Assembly (NCBI RefSeq): GCF_018070575.1
Contig: NZ_JAGPXN010000026.1
Location: 1 to 64,000, forward strand
DNA from: Micromonospora sp. C31
GTDB lineage: Bacteria; Actinomycetota; Actinomycetes; Mycobacteriales; Micromonosporaceae
Length of the DNA stretch: 64,000 bases
Reading direction: 5' to 3'
Positions 26,394-33,847 of this stretch are shown piece by piece. The notes beneath the pieces are model-generated. The model made no database searches. It worked only from the letters and a program-made list of their open reading frames with translations, and was not told where the DNA came from. The position numbers and the translations under genes are program-made. How positions within the stretch are numbered: position 1 is the stretch's first letter; each line of letters starts with the position of its first letter.

Positions 26394-26826
26394 GCCCCGG
26401 TCCGGCCCGTCCGTGACCGGCTGCCCGCCCGCGTCGACCCCGGCTCCGGCGGTCCGTGGCTGCGCTGCGTCGCGGGCCGGCTGCGCAGCGAATCCCGTCT
26501 TGACGTGGCCGCCGGAACTCGGCACCCTCGGCGTCATGGCCTGGACCACTCCGCGGCTCGATCCCGAGCGCAGCCGCCGTCGCCAGCAGCTCCTCGCCGA
26601 GTTGGCGGGTGCCCGGGCGGTACGCCAGCGCGTACGGCCGCAGCGGGTGCGCACCGAGCGACTGCGGGAGCTGATCGCCACCCGCCGCCGGTGCGCCGGC
26701 TGACGACCGGCAGACTTTCCCCGGGATTGACCGGCCCTTCGGGGCGTTGACCGGTCGCCTGCCGATCCGACCGGCTAACGTGCACGCGTAACGGGTCGGC
26801 CTGCCGAGGCTCTTTTTGGGGGAACC
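26394..26826. other. sparse region with one possible small gene
   Basis: This 433-base stretch holds only the small basic frame at 26536. Just before the tadA partner gene TTGACCGG occurs twice (near 26733 and 26747), and CTAACGT near 26775 could be a -10 box, but no -35 lies at the right distance. A T run followed by GGGGG (26813-26820) sits directly before the GTG of the partner gene. Confidence 0.4.
26536..26703 (+). CDS. small basic protein, possibly leaderless
   Basis: 55 residues, strongly basic and arginine-rich (MAWTTPRLDPERSRRRQQLL, then RERLRELIATRRRC-type helices). No ribosome binding site is visible. However, TTGACG (26500-26505) with CACCCT 17 bases later would place the transcription start at or next to the ATG, which would make the message leaderless. 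No family was recognised, and high GC makes chance frames common, so existence is uncertain. Confidence 0.35.
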   Translation: MAWTTPRLDPERSRRRQQLLAELAGARAVRQRVRPQRVRTERLRELIATRRRCAG

Positions 26827-27354
26827 GTGTCGTACTTCGCTGCGGCCGTCGTACGTGACGACAGCGGTTGGACGGCCGCCGAGGTGAACCTGCGGGGCGC
26901 CACCGACATCGAGGACGTCGCCGACCGGCTGCGCGACGCCGACTCCGACGCCGACCTGTCGTTGCTCTTCGTCGAGGCCGACGACGCGTACCTGGTGATC
27001 ATGCGCCTGGACGAGGGGGAGGACCTGCGGGTCTTCGGCTCCGACTCGGCCTACGCCGAGGAGTCCCGGCTGGGCGCCCTGCTGGTCGGGGACCTGAAGA
27101 CCTCGGTGACCGGGCTGGACGACACCGAGGAGCCACGCCCGTCCGGCCGCGGCGACGAGGACACCGAACAGCCCGCCGTCGACCCCGAGGCCGACCCGGT
27201 CGGCGAGGCCGACCTCCTGGCCGACCTGGGCGTCTCCGCGCAGAAGCTGCTCAACCTCTGCGCGCGGGAGGGCATGATGCCGGCCGACGTCACCGCCGAG
27301 GTGTGCCAGGTGCTCGGCTGCGCCGACGAGGTCGAGGAGCTGCGTGAGGTCTGA
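26827..27354 (+). CDS. tRNA adenosine deaminase-associated protein
   Basis: 175 residues, acidic. The N-terminus MSYFAAAVVRDDSGWTAAEV and the Asp/Glu-rich body (LRDADSDADLSLLFVEADD) are those of the actinobacterial family found directly before tadA. A Pro-poor acidic linker is followed by a small helical domain with AQKLLNLCAREGMMPADVTA. The precise role is unknown, but the 11-base overlap with tadA implies coupled translation. The start is a GTG behind GGGGGAACC. Confidence 0.88.
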   Translation: MSYFAAAVVRDDSGWTAAEVNLRGATDIEDVADRLRDADSDADLSLLFVEADDAYLVIMRLDEGEDLRVFGSDSAYAEESRLGALLVGDLKTSVTGLDDTEEPRPSGRGDEDTEQPAVDPEADPVGEADLLADLGVSAQKLLNLCAREGMMPADVTAEVCQVLGCADEVEELREV

Positions 27355-28060
27355 GCCGACCGGGCCGGGGCGGGCCGGCGCGGGCGGCGGCGAGCCGGCC
27401 GACGCCACCGATCCGGCGCTGGGCACCGTACGACCGGGGCAGCCGACCCCGGGCGCGACGGGCCGGGTCGGGCCCGGCGCCCACGAGGGGCTGGCCGATC
27501 CGGACGGCACCGGCCGGCGGCAGCGGCACGAGCTGTGGATGCGCCGGGCCCTGGCGGTCGCCGTGACCGGCCCGGACGTCCCCGTCCGCGCGGCCCCCGC
27601 CGCCGACATCCCGGTCGGGGCGAGCCCGGAGGCCGCCGACGACATGGCAGTCGGGTCGGGCCCGGAGGCCCCCGCCGCCGACGACATTCCGGTCGGGGCC
27701 GTGCTCTACGGGCCGGACGGCACCGAGCTGGCGATCGGGCGCAACGAGCGGGAACTGACCGGCGACCCGACCGCGCACGCCGAGGTGCTGGCGCTGCGCC
27801 GGGCCGCCGAACGGCTGGGCCGCTGGCGGCTCGACGGCTGCACCCTGGTCGTCACCCTGGAACCCTGCACGATGTGCGCGGGCGCGCTGGTGCTGGCCCG
27901 GGTGTCCACGGTGGTCTTCGGCGCCTGGGAGCCCAAGACCGGGGCGGCCGGATCGCTGTGGGACGTGCTGCGCGACCGCCGGCTCAACCACCGGCCGGAG
28001 GTCTACGGCGGCATCCTGGAGGCGGAGAGCGCGGCGATCCTGCGCGCCTTCTTCCGCTGA
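27344..28060 (+). CDS. tadA: tRNA(adenine-34) deaminase with extended N-terminus
   Basis: 238 residues against about 150-170 for usual TadA. It converts A34 to inosine in tRNA-Arg(ACG). Catalytic motifs are intact: HAE (145-147) with the proton-shuttling Glu, and PCTMC (174-178) for zinc. Two expansions are odd: a Gly/Pro-rich N-terminal extension of about 58 residues, and an extra 35 or so residues between helix 1 and the first strand, built from repeats of the (A)DIPVGA unit (88-93, 114-119). The start GTG overlaps the preceding gene by 11 bases with GAGGAG just upstream. Repeat expansion is the likely cause of the insert. Confidence 0.93.
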   Translation: MRSEPTGPGRAGAGGGEPADATDPALGTVRPGQPTPGATGRVGPGAHEGLADPDGTGRRQRHELWMRRALAVAVTGPDVPVRAAPAADIPVGASPEAADDMAVGSGPEAPAADDIPVGAVLYGPDGTELAIGRNERELTGDPTAHAEVLALRRAAERLGRWRLDGCTLVVTLEPCTMCAGALVLARVSTVVFGAWEPKTGAAGSLWDVLRDRRLNHRPEVYGGILEAESAAILRAFFR

Positions 28061-28147
28061 CGCGCCCGTTCCGCCGGGCGTCCGTTCTCCGGCGTCGGCC
28101 GCGCGGCCCGGGGCTCCGGCTTTCGGCGGCCGGGCCCACGAGACCGC

Positions 28148-28184
28148 GACGCCGCCCGGCCATCCGGTGATGACGGGCGGCGTC
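28148..28184. terminator. hairpin between tadA and deoD
   Basis: A perfect 11-bp stem (GACGCCGCCCG/CGGGCGGCGTC) with a 15-base loop between the converging tadA and deoD genes. No T tract. Probably a shared terminator. Confidence 0.6.
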
Positions 28185-28198
28185 GAAGCCGACGAGGA

Positions 28199-28906
28199 TC
28201 AGGCGACGATCGTGTCCAGGGCGATCTCGACCATCTGGCTGAAGGTCTGCTCACGCTCCTCGGAGGTGGTCTTCTCACCGGTCTTGATATGGTCGCTGAC
28301 GGTCAGCAGGGTCAGGGCGCGGGCCTTGAACCGGGCGGCGATCGTGTAGAGCGCCGCCGACTCCATCTCCACCGCCAGCACGCCGTAGTCGGCGAGGGCG
28401 TCGTAGAGGTCCGGGCGGTCGGTGTAGAAGGCGTCCGCCGCCAGGATCGGCCCGACCCGCATCGCGATGCCGCGCCGCTCGGCCACCTCCACCGACGTAC
28501 GCAGCAGCCCGAAGTCGGCCACCGGGGCGTAGTCGATCAGCCCGTCGAAGCGCATCCGGTTCATGTTCGAGTCGGTCGACGAGCCGATCGCGGCGATCAC
28601 GTCGCGCAGCCGCAGGTCCTCGGTCAGGGCCCCGCAGGAGCCGACCCGGATCAGACTCTTCACGCCGTACTCGTTGACCAGCTCGTGGGCGTAGATGGAG
28701 GCGGAGGGCATGCCCATGCCGGAGCCCTGGACGGAGACCTCGACGCCGTTGTGGCGGCCGGTGAAGCCCAGCATGCCCCGGACCGTCGAGTAGCACCGCG
28801 CGCCCTCGAGGTAGGTCTCCGCGATCCACTTGGCCCGCAGCGGGTCGCCCGGCATCAGGACCCGCTCGGCGATCTCTCCCGGCTTCGCGCCGATGTGCGT
28901 ACTCAT
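28199..28906 (-). CDS. deoD: purine-nucleoside phosphorylase (DeoD type)
   Basis: 235 residues, the standard size of hexameric DeoD. It splits purine (deoxy)nucleosides to base and ribose-1-phosphate in salvage. Visible family motifs are LMPGDPLRAKWIAETYLE at the N-terminus, SLIRVGSCGALTEDLRLRDV (phosphate site), GPILAADAFYTDRPDLYD, and AVEMESAALYTIAARF with the substrate-binding glutamate. The C-terminal SDHIKTGEKTTSEER is also typical. The ATG at 28906 is the only good start. It lies between tadA and a tRNA-Ser gene and is probably a single-gene unit. Confidence 0.95.
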   Translation of the reverse strand: MSTHIGAKPGEIAERVLMPGDPLRAKWIAETYLEGARCYSTVRGMLGFTGRHNGVEVSVQGSGMGMPSASIYAHELVNEYGVKSLIRVGSCGALTEDLRLRDVIAAIGSSTDSNMNRMRFDGLIDYAPVADFGLLRTSVEVAERRGIAMRVGPILAADAFYTDRPDLYDALADYGVLAVEMESAALYTIAARFKARALTLLTVSDHIKTGEKTTSEEREQTFSQMVEIALDTIVA

Positions 28907-28981
28907 GGCAAGGATCCTGCCAGGCCGCCCCGCGGCATACCGGTTCGGCGTCCGAACCCGGGGTCATGTACCCTTCTCGGC

Positions 28982-29068
28982 GGTGGCGTGTCCGAGTGGC
29001 CTAAGGAGCACGCCTCGAAAGCGTGTGAGGGTTTACGCCCTCCGCGGGTTCAAATCCCGCCGCCACCG
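28982..29068 (+). tRNA. tRNA-Ser (anticodon CGA)
   Basis: The acceptor stem GGTGGCG/CGCCACC, the anticodon loop CTCGAAA (anticodon CGA, reads UCG), the long variable arm (GTGAGGGTTTACGCCCTCC) and the T loop GGTTCAAATC are all present. G is the discriminator base expected for serine. CCA is not encoded. Confidence 0.95.
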
Positions 29069-29083
29069 CTCGTGAAGTGCAGA

Positions 29084-29119
29084 AACGCCCGGATGGTCCC
29101 GACGGACCGTCCGGGCGTT
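29084..29119 (+). terminator. terminator after tRNA-Ser
   Basis: A 16-bp stem with one T-G wobble (AACGCCCGGATGGTCC with GGACCGTCCGGGCGTT) around a CGAC loop, 15 bases past the tRNA. It also lies just beyond the DUF5872 stop on the other strand and may serve both. Confidence 0.75.
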
Positions 29120-29141
29120 CTCGCTTGGGAGGGTGGGGGAC

Positions 29142-29693
29142 TCAGCGGCGGGTCAGTTCCTTCTCCAGGCGGCTGATCAGGGTCTTGCGGGACTTGCCGT
29201 CGCGTTCTCGGCGCAGGGCCGACTTCAGTTGGCCCTTGTCGAGGTCGCGGATCAGCTTGGCCGCCTCGGCGACCGGCAGCTCCGACAACTGCTCGGCAGA
29301 CGTGGCGTTGCGGCGCGCGCGTCTGGCCGGTCCGGTGTTGGCGACGTACTGCCTGCCGGACTTCGACTCCTTCCGCTTCTTGGCGTCGGTCGCCCGCCTC
29401 TCCTTCTCGGAGAGCTCCTTCCATGCCTGCTCGGGCAGGTAGCGACTCGTCTCGTCGCCGCGCCGCGCCCGGGTGTCGCCCTCCTTGGTCTGCCAGTGCT
29501 CGCCGCCCCAGCGCTGGAGGGACTTCTGCCGCTCGTCCTTCGGGCCGACGAAGCCCCCGCCGCGCTTCTTGTACTCCTGGGTGACCAGCTGCGACTTGCG
29601 CGCCGACCACTGCCCCGGCCGGCCGCCCTTGTCGGAGGCCCTGATCTCTTCCTTGACCTGTTCCCTGAGTTCGGGCTTCGTGTACCGCGCCAT
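29142..29693 (-). CDS. DUF5872 domain protein
   Basis: 183 residues, highly charged. MARYTKPELREQVKEEIRAS, GGRPGQWSARKSQLVTQEY and GPKDERQKSLQRWGGEHWQT match the DUF5872 family as I recognise it. The C-terminus (PVAEAAKLIRDLDKGQLKSA, then KTLISRLEKELTRR) is helical and may be a SAP-like or other nucleic-acid-binding domain. DUF5872 genes occur singly in bacteria and also in some viruses; function is unknown. The ATG at 29693 is the clear start. Its position next to a tRNA could reflect past insertion, but no attachment-site repeat was found. Confidence 0.78.
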   Translation of the reverse strand: MARYTKPELREQVKEEIRASDKGGRPGQWSARKSQLVTQEYKKRGGGFVGPKDERQKSLQRWGGEHWQTKEGDTRARRGDETSRYLPEQAWKELSEKERRATDAKKRKESKSGRQYVANTGPARRARRNATSAEQLSELPVAEAAKLIRDLDKGQLKSALRRERDGKSRKTLISRLEKELTRR

Positions 29694-29747
29694 GCCCGGC
29701 GGTTACCCGGCAGGGCGGGCCTCATGCTTCCGACGCCGTTGCGGGGC

Positions 29748-30278
29748 TCAGCAGGGGCTGTGGCCCTCGTGGAAGAGGCGCTGGGCCCAGTCGGCGTACC
29801 CGGCGATGATCTTCTTCACCGCCCGCCCGTCGTGCAGGAAGAGGTACGCCCGGTCGCCCTGCCGGGCGAGCAGCCCGTCGAGCCGGTGCATCCCCTGTGG
29901 AGCGTCCAGCTCCCGGGCGGACGGGTAGCGGGTGCGGACCTTGTCGAGCGGCATGCCGGCGGTGACTCCCTGCGGGGTGCGCGTCGCCTCGCCGAGCCAG
30001 AGCAGCACCAGCCGGTCGTCGACGAAGATGGGGCTGGCCGTGTCGTAACCGGCGAGGGCCGGGCCGCAGGCGTCGACGTCGGAGCGCAGGATGCCGCGCC
30101 GGGTCAGCTCGTCCTCGGTGTCGCCGAACTCGACGTCGCGCAGGCCGTTGAGGTCGACCACCTCGACGGCCCCGACGGGCCGGCCGTCCAGCTTCCGCGC
30201 CGGCGGGTGCGCGCCGCTGCCCGAAACCCAGGCAGCCGTCATCAGCGCGGCGATAAAGCCAAATTGTCGCAATTTCAT
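29748..30278 (-). CDS. secreted protein of unknown function
   Basis: 176 residues. An N-terminal signal peptide (MKLRQFGFIAALMTAAWVSG) is followed by a domain with DVEFGDTEDELTRRGILRSD, VTAGMPLDKVRTRYPSAREL and AYLFLHDGRAVKKIIAGYAD. That beta-rich pattern, with recurring GDT/GMP-LDKV turns, resembles small outer-protein folds seen in other actinobacterial secreted proteins, but no family name is certain. Its ATG overlaps the stop of the upstream gene (ATGA), so the two are translated together. GGGGG lies before the ATG. Confidence 0.75.
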   Translation of the reverse strand: MKLRQFGFIAALMTAAWVSGSGAHPPARKLDGRPVGAVEVVDLNGLRDVEFGDTEDELTRRGILRSDVDACGPALAGYDTASPIFVDDRLVLLWLGEATRTPQGVTAGMPLDKVRTRYPSARELDAPQGMHRLDGLLARQGDRAYLFLHDGRAVKKIIAGYADWAQRLFHEGHSPC

Positions 30279-30889
30279 GGAATCCCCCAGTCCCCAACGG
30301 GACCGGGGCGCTCAGGTTGCTGCCCGACCGCAGATTGCCGGCTTTCCCATTCCTCGGCCAGCTCGTCCCAGTAGTCGGCGCTCAGCCGCCGGCGCCCGTG
30401 CGCCAGCCAGCCGGCGGTGCTCCGTTCGACGTGCAGGCCCAGCTCGGCGAACGGGTCGATCCACGCGCCGGGCTCCGCCCCGAGCCGGGTGAGCGCCGCG
30501 TTGAGCGGCCACTCGGCGCGCGGACCGTCGAAGAGGTGGTCGAAGGCCGGGCCCCAGCTCACCCGGCCGCCGAGCCAGACCACCGCCGACTGGTAGCCGG
30601 CGCCGCCGAAGAACTCCGCCTCCGCGTACGCCACCGGGCCCGACCGCGACCACAGCGCGAGAACCTCGGCGAGGGGCGCCGAGAGCGTCAGGTGGAAGGG
30701 TTCCTCCGGCGACCGTTCCGCCACGGAGAAGTCGGGCAGCGCGCCGGTCAGCTCCTCGACCAGTTGCCCGGTGACCGGCAGCAGCGCGAAGTCCTGGCGC
30801 AGCTCGCCGAGGACCGCGTGGTCGAGGTCGGCGGTGTGCTCGCGGAGCAGCCCGGCGTCCGCGACGACCGCGCTGAGCTGGTAAGCCAT
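30275..30889 (-). CDS. cytoplasmic protein of unknown function
   Basis: 204 residues with no signal peptide or membrane segment. It starts MAYQLSAVVADAGLLREHTA and contains EPFHLTLSAPLAEVLALWSR and AYAEAEFFGGAGYQSAVVWL. It is coupled by a 4-base ATGA overlap to the secreted protein downstream. GGAGGG lies before the ATG. A 32-bp element that recurs at 56438 ends 14 bases before the start codon, so the promoter is probably within or beside that element. No family was recognised. Confidence 0.72.
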   Translation of the reverse strand: MAYQLSAVVADAGLLREHTADLDHAVLGELRQDFALLPVTGQLVEELTGALPDFSVAERSPEEPFHLTLSAPLAEVLALWSRSGPVAYAEAEFFGGAGYQSAVVWLGGRVSWGPAFDHLFDGPRAEWPLNAALTRLGAEPGAWIDPFAELGLHVERSTAGWLAHGRRRLSADYWDELAEEWESRQSAVGQQPERPGPVGDWGIP

Positions 30890-30903
30890 CGGAGCCCTCC
30901 GCC

Positions 30904-30935
30904 GTCCACAGCCTGTGGATGGAACATGTGTACGA
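30904..30935 (-). promoter_or_regulatory. 32-bp conserved element, copy A
   Basis: Read on the minus strand this is TCGTACACATGTTCCATCCA followed by CAGGCTGTGGAC. It matches the copy at 56438-56469 at 29 of 32 positions. It contains the palindrome-like core TCCACAGGCTGTGGA, with two DnaA-box-like halves, and ACATGT. It ends 14 bases before the ATG at 30889, so it overlaps the likely promoter. Confidence 0.6.
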
Positions 30936-31108
30936 CGGATCCGGCCTCCGTCGCCCTCCCGCACCGTACCGAATCGTCCCCTGTCGGCACCGCCCCGCGA
31001 TTTCGCGCTGTCGGCCCCGTTTCCAGGCACGCTGCGGCCTTCGCCCGGAGGGCGCCACGCCGGGGAGGGCGGAAGAGTCGGGAAGGCCCCGGGCTCGGGA
31101 CCGGTTGG

Positions 31109-31300
31109 TCAGGGGCGCTCGGCGACGGCGTCGACGAACGCGCGCCACGCCGCCGGTGGGAAGGCGAGCGCTGCGCCGGCCGGGTCCTTCGAGTCGCGCA
31201 CCGCGACGACGCCGGGCAGGTTGTCGGCGACCTCGACGCAGTTGCCGCCGTTGCCGCTGCTGCGGCTGCTCTTGCGCCACCGCGCGCCGTTCAGCTCCAT
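31109..31300 (-). CDS. DUF397 domain protein
   Basis: 63 residues with the hallmark RWRKSSRSSGNGGNCVEVAD, then VRDSKDPAG and FPPAAWRAFV. DUF397 proteins are small partners of XRE-DUF5753 regulators in filamentous actinobacteria (the WhiJ/AbaA-type modules of Streptomyces). Its ATG lies 10 bases inside the upstream regulator gene, so expression is coupled. GGCGGAGAC precedes the start. It may bind or counteract the regulator; this is known for few pairs only. Confidence 0.92.
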   Translation of the reverse strand: MELNGARWRKSSRSSGNGGNCVEVADNLPGVVAVRDSKDPAGAALAFPPAAWRAFVDAVAERP

Positions 31301-32058
31301 GTCTCCGCCACTTCCGTGATGAGATCGACCGACTGCCAGTGGGCCAGCGCCTCGCCGCGCACGTTCTCCCACGCAGCCATCATGGCCGCGATGTCCGCGG
31401 GATCGCTAACCAGTTGGCCCTGGAGTTGGTTGTCGAGATAGCCGGCGATGCGGTGGTCGTGGCTGCTGGCGATCACGAACGGCCCGTTCAGGCCGGCGTA
31501 GGCGCCGACCGACGAGGGCACGACGTGCACCCGCACGTGCGGTTCGGCGCAGGCGGCGACGACGGCCCCGAGCTGCTCGCGCATGGTGGCCCGGCCGCCG
31601 ACCGGGCGACGCAGCACCGCCTCGTCGATCACGGCCGTGAACTGCGGCGGTTCGTCCTGCCGCAGGATGCCCTGGCGGGCGAGCCGGGCCGCCAGGTGCC
31701 GCTCGACGTCGCCCCGGGGGAACAGGCCGCCGTCGGTCAGCACGGCCCGCGCGTACGCCTCGGTCTGGAGCAGGCCCGGCAACACCACCGATTCGTACGA
31801 CCGCAGCGACACCGCCTCGCGCTCGATCTCCTGCCACGGACGGAACCAGATGGGGTCACGACGTCTCGAAGTGTCCGGCCAGATGTCCGACACGTCCCGG
31901 CGGAGGGCCTCCGCCGCCGTCAACCGGTGCCTGGCGTGCGGGATGCGGTCCTCGGTCAGCCATCGCCCGACCGTCTTCGGATCGACACCGACGGTTTCGG
32001 CGAGCGATTCGATCGTGTACCCGGTGTCGCTGAGCGCCACCCGGAGCGCGTCGTTCAC
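31291..32058 (-). CDS. XRE family regulator with DUF5753 domain
   Basis: 255 residues. An N-terminal helix-turn-helix (about 1-60; YTIESLAETVGVDPKTVGRW) precedes a DUF5753 ligand-type domain with VVLPGLLQTEAYARAVL, QFTAVIDEAVLRRPVGG and PSSVGAYAGLNGPFVIA. It is the usual partner of DUF397 proteins and likely regulates development or secondary metabolism. GGGAGGGGCCC precedes the GTG. A 12-bp palindrome lies 22 bases upstream and could be its own operator. It overlaps the DUF397 gene by 10 bases. Confidence 0.92.
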   Translation of the reverse strand: MNDALRVALSDTGYTIESLAETVGVDPKTVGRWLTEDRIPHARHRLTAAEALRRDVSDIWPDTSRRRDPIWFRPWQEIEREAVSLRSYESVVLPGLLQTEAYARAVLTDGGLFPRGDVERHLAARLARQGILRQDEPPQFTAVIDEAVLRRPVGGRATMREQLGAVVAACAEPHVRVHVVPSSVGAYAGLNGPFVIASSHDHRIAGYLDNQLQGQLVSDPADIAAMMAAWENVRGEALAHWQSVDLITEVAETWS

Positions 32059-32079
32059 GGGCCCCTCCCATCGGATGTC

Positions 32080-32091
32080 CCAGATATCTGG
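32080..32091. promoter_or_regulatory. 12-bp palindrome before the XRE gene
   Basis: CCAGATATCTGG is a perfect palindrome 22 bases upstream of the XRE start codon. A possible -10 (CACTAT or TATGGT on the minus strand) lies just beyond it. A plausible autoregulatory operator. Confidence 0.5.
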
Positions 32092-32199
32092 CGACCATAG
32101 TGCTACGGGGTGTATCTGTCTGCACACGCGCGGCAAGTTGGGGTGACGAGACGGCGCGGCCGGTGGAGGCGAGTGAGCCCGGCGGTCGGCGTCAGTCGC

Positions 32200-32233
32200 G
32201 GGGCCGCCCCGGCGGGGAGGGCGGGGCGGCCCC
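32200..32233. repeat. GC hairpin between divergent genes
   Basis: GGGGCCGCCCC pairs perfectly with GGGGCGGCCCC over 11 bp, with a 12-base loop. It lies in the 5' region of the gene at 32317, where it could act as a leader structure. Confidence 0.45.
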
Positions 32234-32316
32234 CTCCAACCCTTCGTCCCACCAGGACGAGCCGTTCCGCCCTCGTCAGGACAAGTCCTGCCGAGCCCCG
32301 CAAGGAGGTCCCGCCC

Positions 32317-32655
32317 GTGCGAACCCGCCGCGCCCCAGCCCCCGAGCATCGGGGCGAGTCCCGCCGCCCGGCCGACCGCGACGATCCGCTCCCCGCCCCC
32401 GCCCGGGGCCGGCCGACGCCTTGGCCTCCCGGTACGACCATCCGCGTCCCCGACGACTCCTACCGGTTCGGCGAGGGCCCGCTGACGCTGCGGATCACCG
32501 AGGTGCTGAGCGTCGGCCCGTTCGAGGGCCGGCTCTGGGCCGAGGTACGCGGCCACCAGGTGGACGCCGACGGCACCGTCCGCCCCCGGGAGCGCTTCGC
32601 CTCGATCCGCGTCGACCGGGCCCGGGTGGGGACGGCGGGGCCGGTGACGCAGTGA
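32317..32655 (+). CDS. conserved actinobacterial protein of unknown function
   Basis: 112 residues. The first 45 are Arg/Pro-rich and probably disordered; the rest is a small beta domain (TIRVPDDSYRFGEGPLTLRI, EVLSVGPFEGRLWAEVRGHQ). Similar short genes often sit beside XRE/DUF397 pairs in filamentous actinobacteria (recollection, not a search). AAGGAGG lies 9 bases before the GTG. It ends in a 4-base GTGA overlap with the next gene. It is divergent from the XRE gene. Confidence 0.7.
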   Translation: MRTRRAPAPEHRGESRRPADRDDPLPAPARGRPTPWPPGTTIRVPDDSYRFGEGPLTLRITEVLSVGPFEGRLWAEVRGHQVDADGTVRPRERFASIRVDRARVGTAGPVTQ

Positions 32656-32903
32656 GTCGCCGCCGCCGGGACCACGTCGCGACCCGACCCACGTGGCGGT
32701 GCCGGGCGTGCGGCATCGCCTGGCCCTGCTCGGCGGCGAAGCTGCGGCTGCTCGGCGAGTACCGCCACGACCGCGCCGCGCTCACCGTCCATCTGGCGAC
32801 CCTCCAGGCCGAGGCCGCCGCACAGCTCGCCACGTTCGACCCGGCCGTGAGCCCGGCCCAGCTCGCCGACCGCTTCCTCTCCTGGGCCCGCCCGCGCGGC
32901 TGA
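32652..32903 (+). CDS. small Cys-containing protein of unknown function
   Basis: 83 residues. A CxxC...C cluster (WRCRACGIAWPCSAAKLRLL) suggests a small metal-binding site. The helical remainder (YRHDRAALTVHLATLQAEAA, VSPAQLADRFLSWARP) has no clear family. Relatives are sometimes labelled flavin reductase, which this short sequence does not support. Its GTG overlaps the stop of the previous gene (GTGA), so the pair is translationally coupled. Confidence 0.72.
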   Translation: MSRRRRDHVATRPTWRCRACGIAWPCSAAKLRLLGEYRHDRAALTVHLATLQAEAAAQLATFDPAVSPAQLADRFLSWARPRG

Positions 32904-32914
32904 GCGCACTCTGG

Positions 32915-33715
32915 TCAGAGCAGCAGGTTGACCAGGGCGGCCAGCCCGACGACCACGATCGTGGCGCGCAGCGCCACCGGCGGGAGCCGGCGTCCCCACC
33001 GGCCGCCGATCAGGCCACCCACCACGGAACCCGCCGCGATCAGCAGCGCCGGCTGCCACGCCACGTTTCCCACGACCACGAACAGGATCGCCGCCACCCC
33101 GTTCACGAGGCCGGCGAGCACGTTCTTCACCCCGTTGACCCAGCGCAGGTCGGTGGAGAGCAGCACGCCGAGCAGCCCCAGCAGCAGCACCCCCTGGGCG
33201 GCACCGAAATAGCCGCCGTACACGCCGGTGCCGAAGACGCCGAGCAGCAGCAGCGGCCCCGCGTGCCGTACCGCCCGACCGCCGGCCGACGACGTGCCCG
33301 CGTCGTCGGCGACCGGCCGCCGGCGGGCCAACGCCCGCGCCAGTCGCGGCTGCACCACCACGAGCACCAGGGCCAGGACGATCAGCGCCGGCACGATGGC
33401 CCGGAACGCGCCGGGCGGCAGGAGCAGCAGCAGTACGCCGCCGGTGACCCCGCCGAGCACGGCGGCGACGCCCAGGCGGGCCAGCAGCCGTCCGTGCCCG
33501 GCCAGTTCCTTGCGATAGGCGTACGCGGCGGAGAAGGATCCGGGCACCAGCCCCACGGTGTTGGACACGTTCGCCACCACGGGCGGATAGCCGAGGGAGA
33601 GCAGGACCGGGAAGGTCACCAGCGTCCCCGAGCCCACCACTGCGTTGATGGCGCCCGCCGCGACCCCGGCGGCCAGCACCGCCAGCCCTTCGGCGACGTT
33701 CAACGTTGCGTCCAC
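32915..33715 (-). CDS. TauE/SafE family membrane carrier
   Basis: 266 residues with about 8 membrane segments. The first repeat contains GAINAVVGSGTLVTFPVLLS and PPVVANVSNTVGLVPG, and the second LLGLLGVLLSTDLRWVNGVK and GSVVGGLIGGRWGRRLPPVA. Both are typical of the TauE/SafE (DUF81) family. Members export sulfite, sulfoacetate or other organic anions. Start GTG (MDATLNVAEG). It converges on the small Cys protein, with only 11 bases between the stops. Confidence 0.9.
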   Translation of the reverse strand: MDATLNVAEGLAVLAAGVAAGAINAVVGSGTLVTFPVLLSLGYPPVVANVSNTVGLVPGSFSAAYAYRKELAGHGRLLARLGVAAVLGGVTGGVLLLLLPPGAFRAIVPALIVLALVLVVVQPRLARALARRRPVADDAGTSSAGGRAVRHAGPLLLLGVFGTGVYGGYFGAAQGVLLLGLLGVLLSTDLRWVNGVKNVLAGLVNGVAAILFVVVGNVAWQPALLIAAGSVVGGLIGGRWGRRLPPVALRATIVVVGLAALVNLLL

Positions 33716-33847
33716 TTGTGCCCGCGCTCTCCCCGGGCCGGTCGTCGCCCGCAGGTCGCCGCCGCCCGGTTGTCTCGCTGTCGAATGCGGCTGTCAGCGT
33801 AGGACGCGGGCGGTGTCTCTTGATCGACGTGCGGCAGGGATCACGCC
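33716..33847. other. promoter-sized spacer upstream of TauE gene
   Basis: Between the TauE start and the broken gene, these 132 bases show no gene. TGTCTCTTGATCGACGTG near 33811 is slightly less GC-rich, but no clear promoter could be assigned. Confidence 0.4.
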
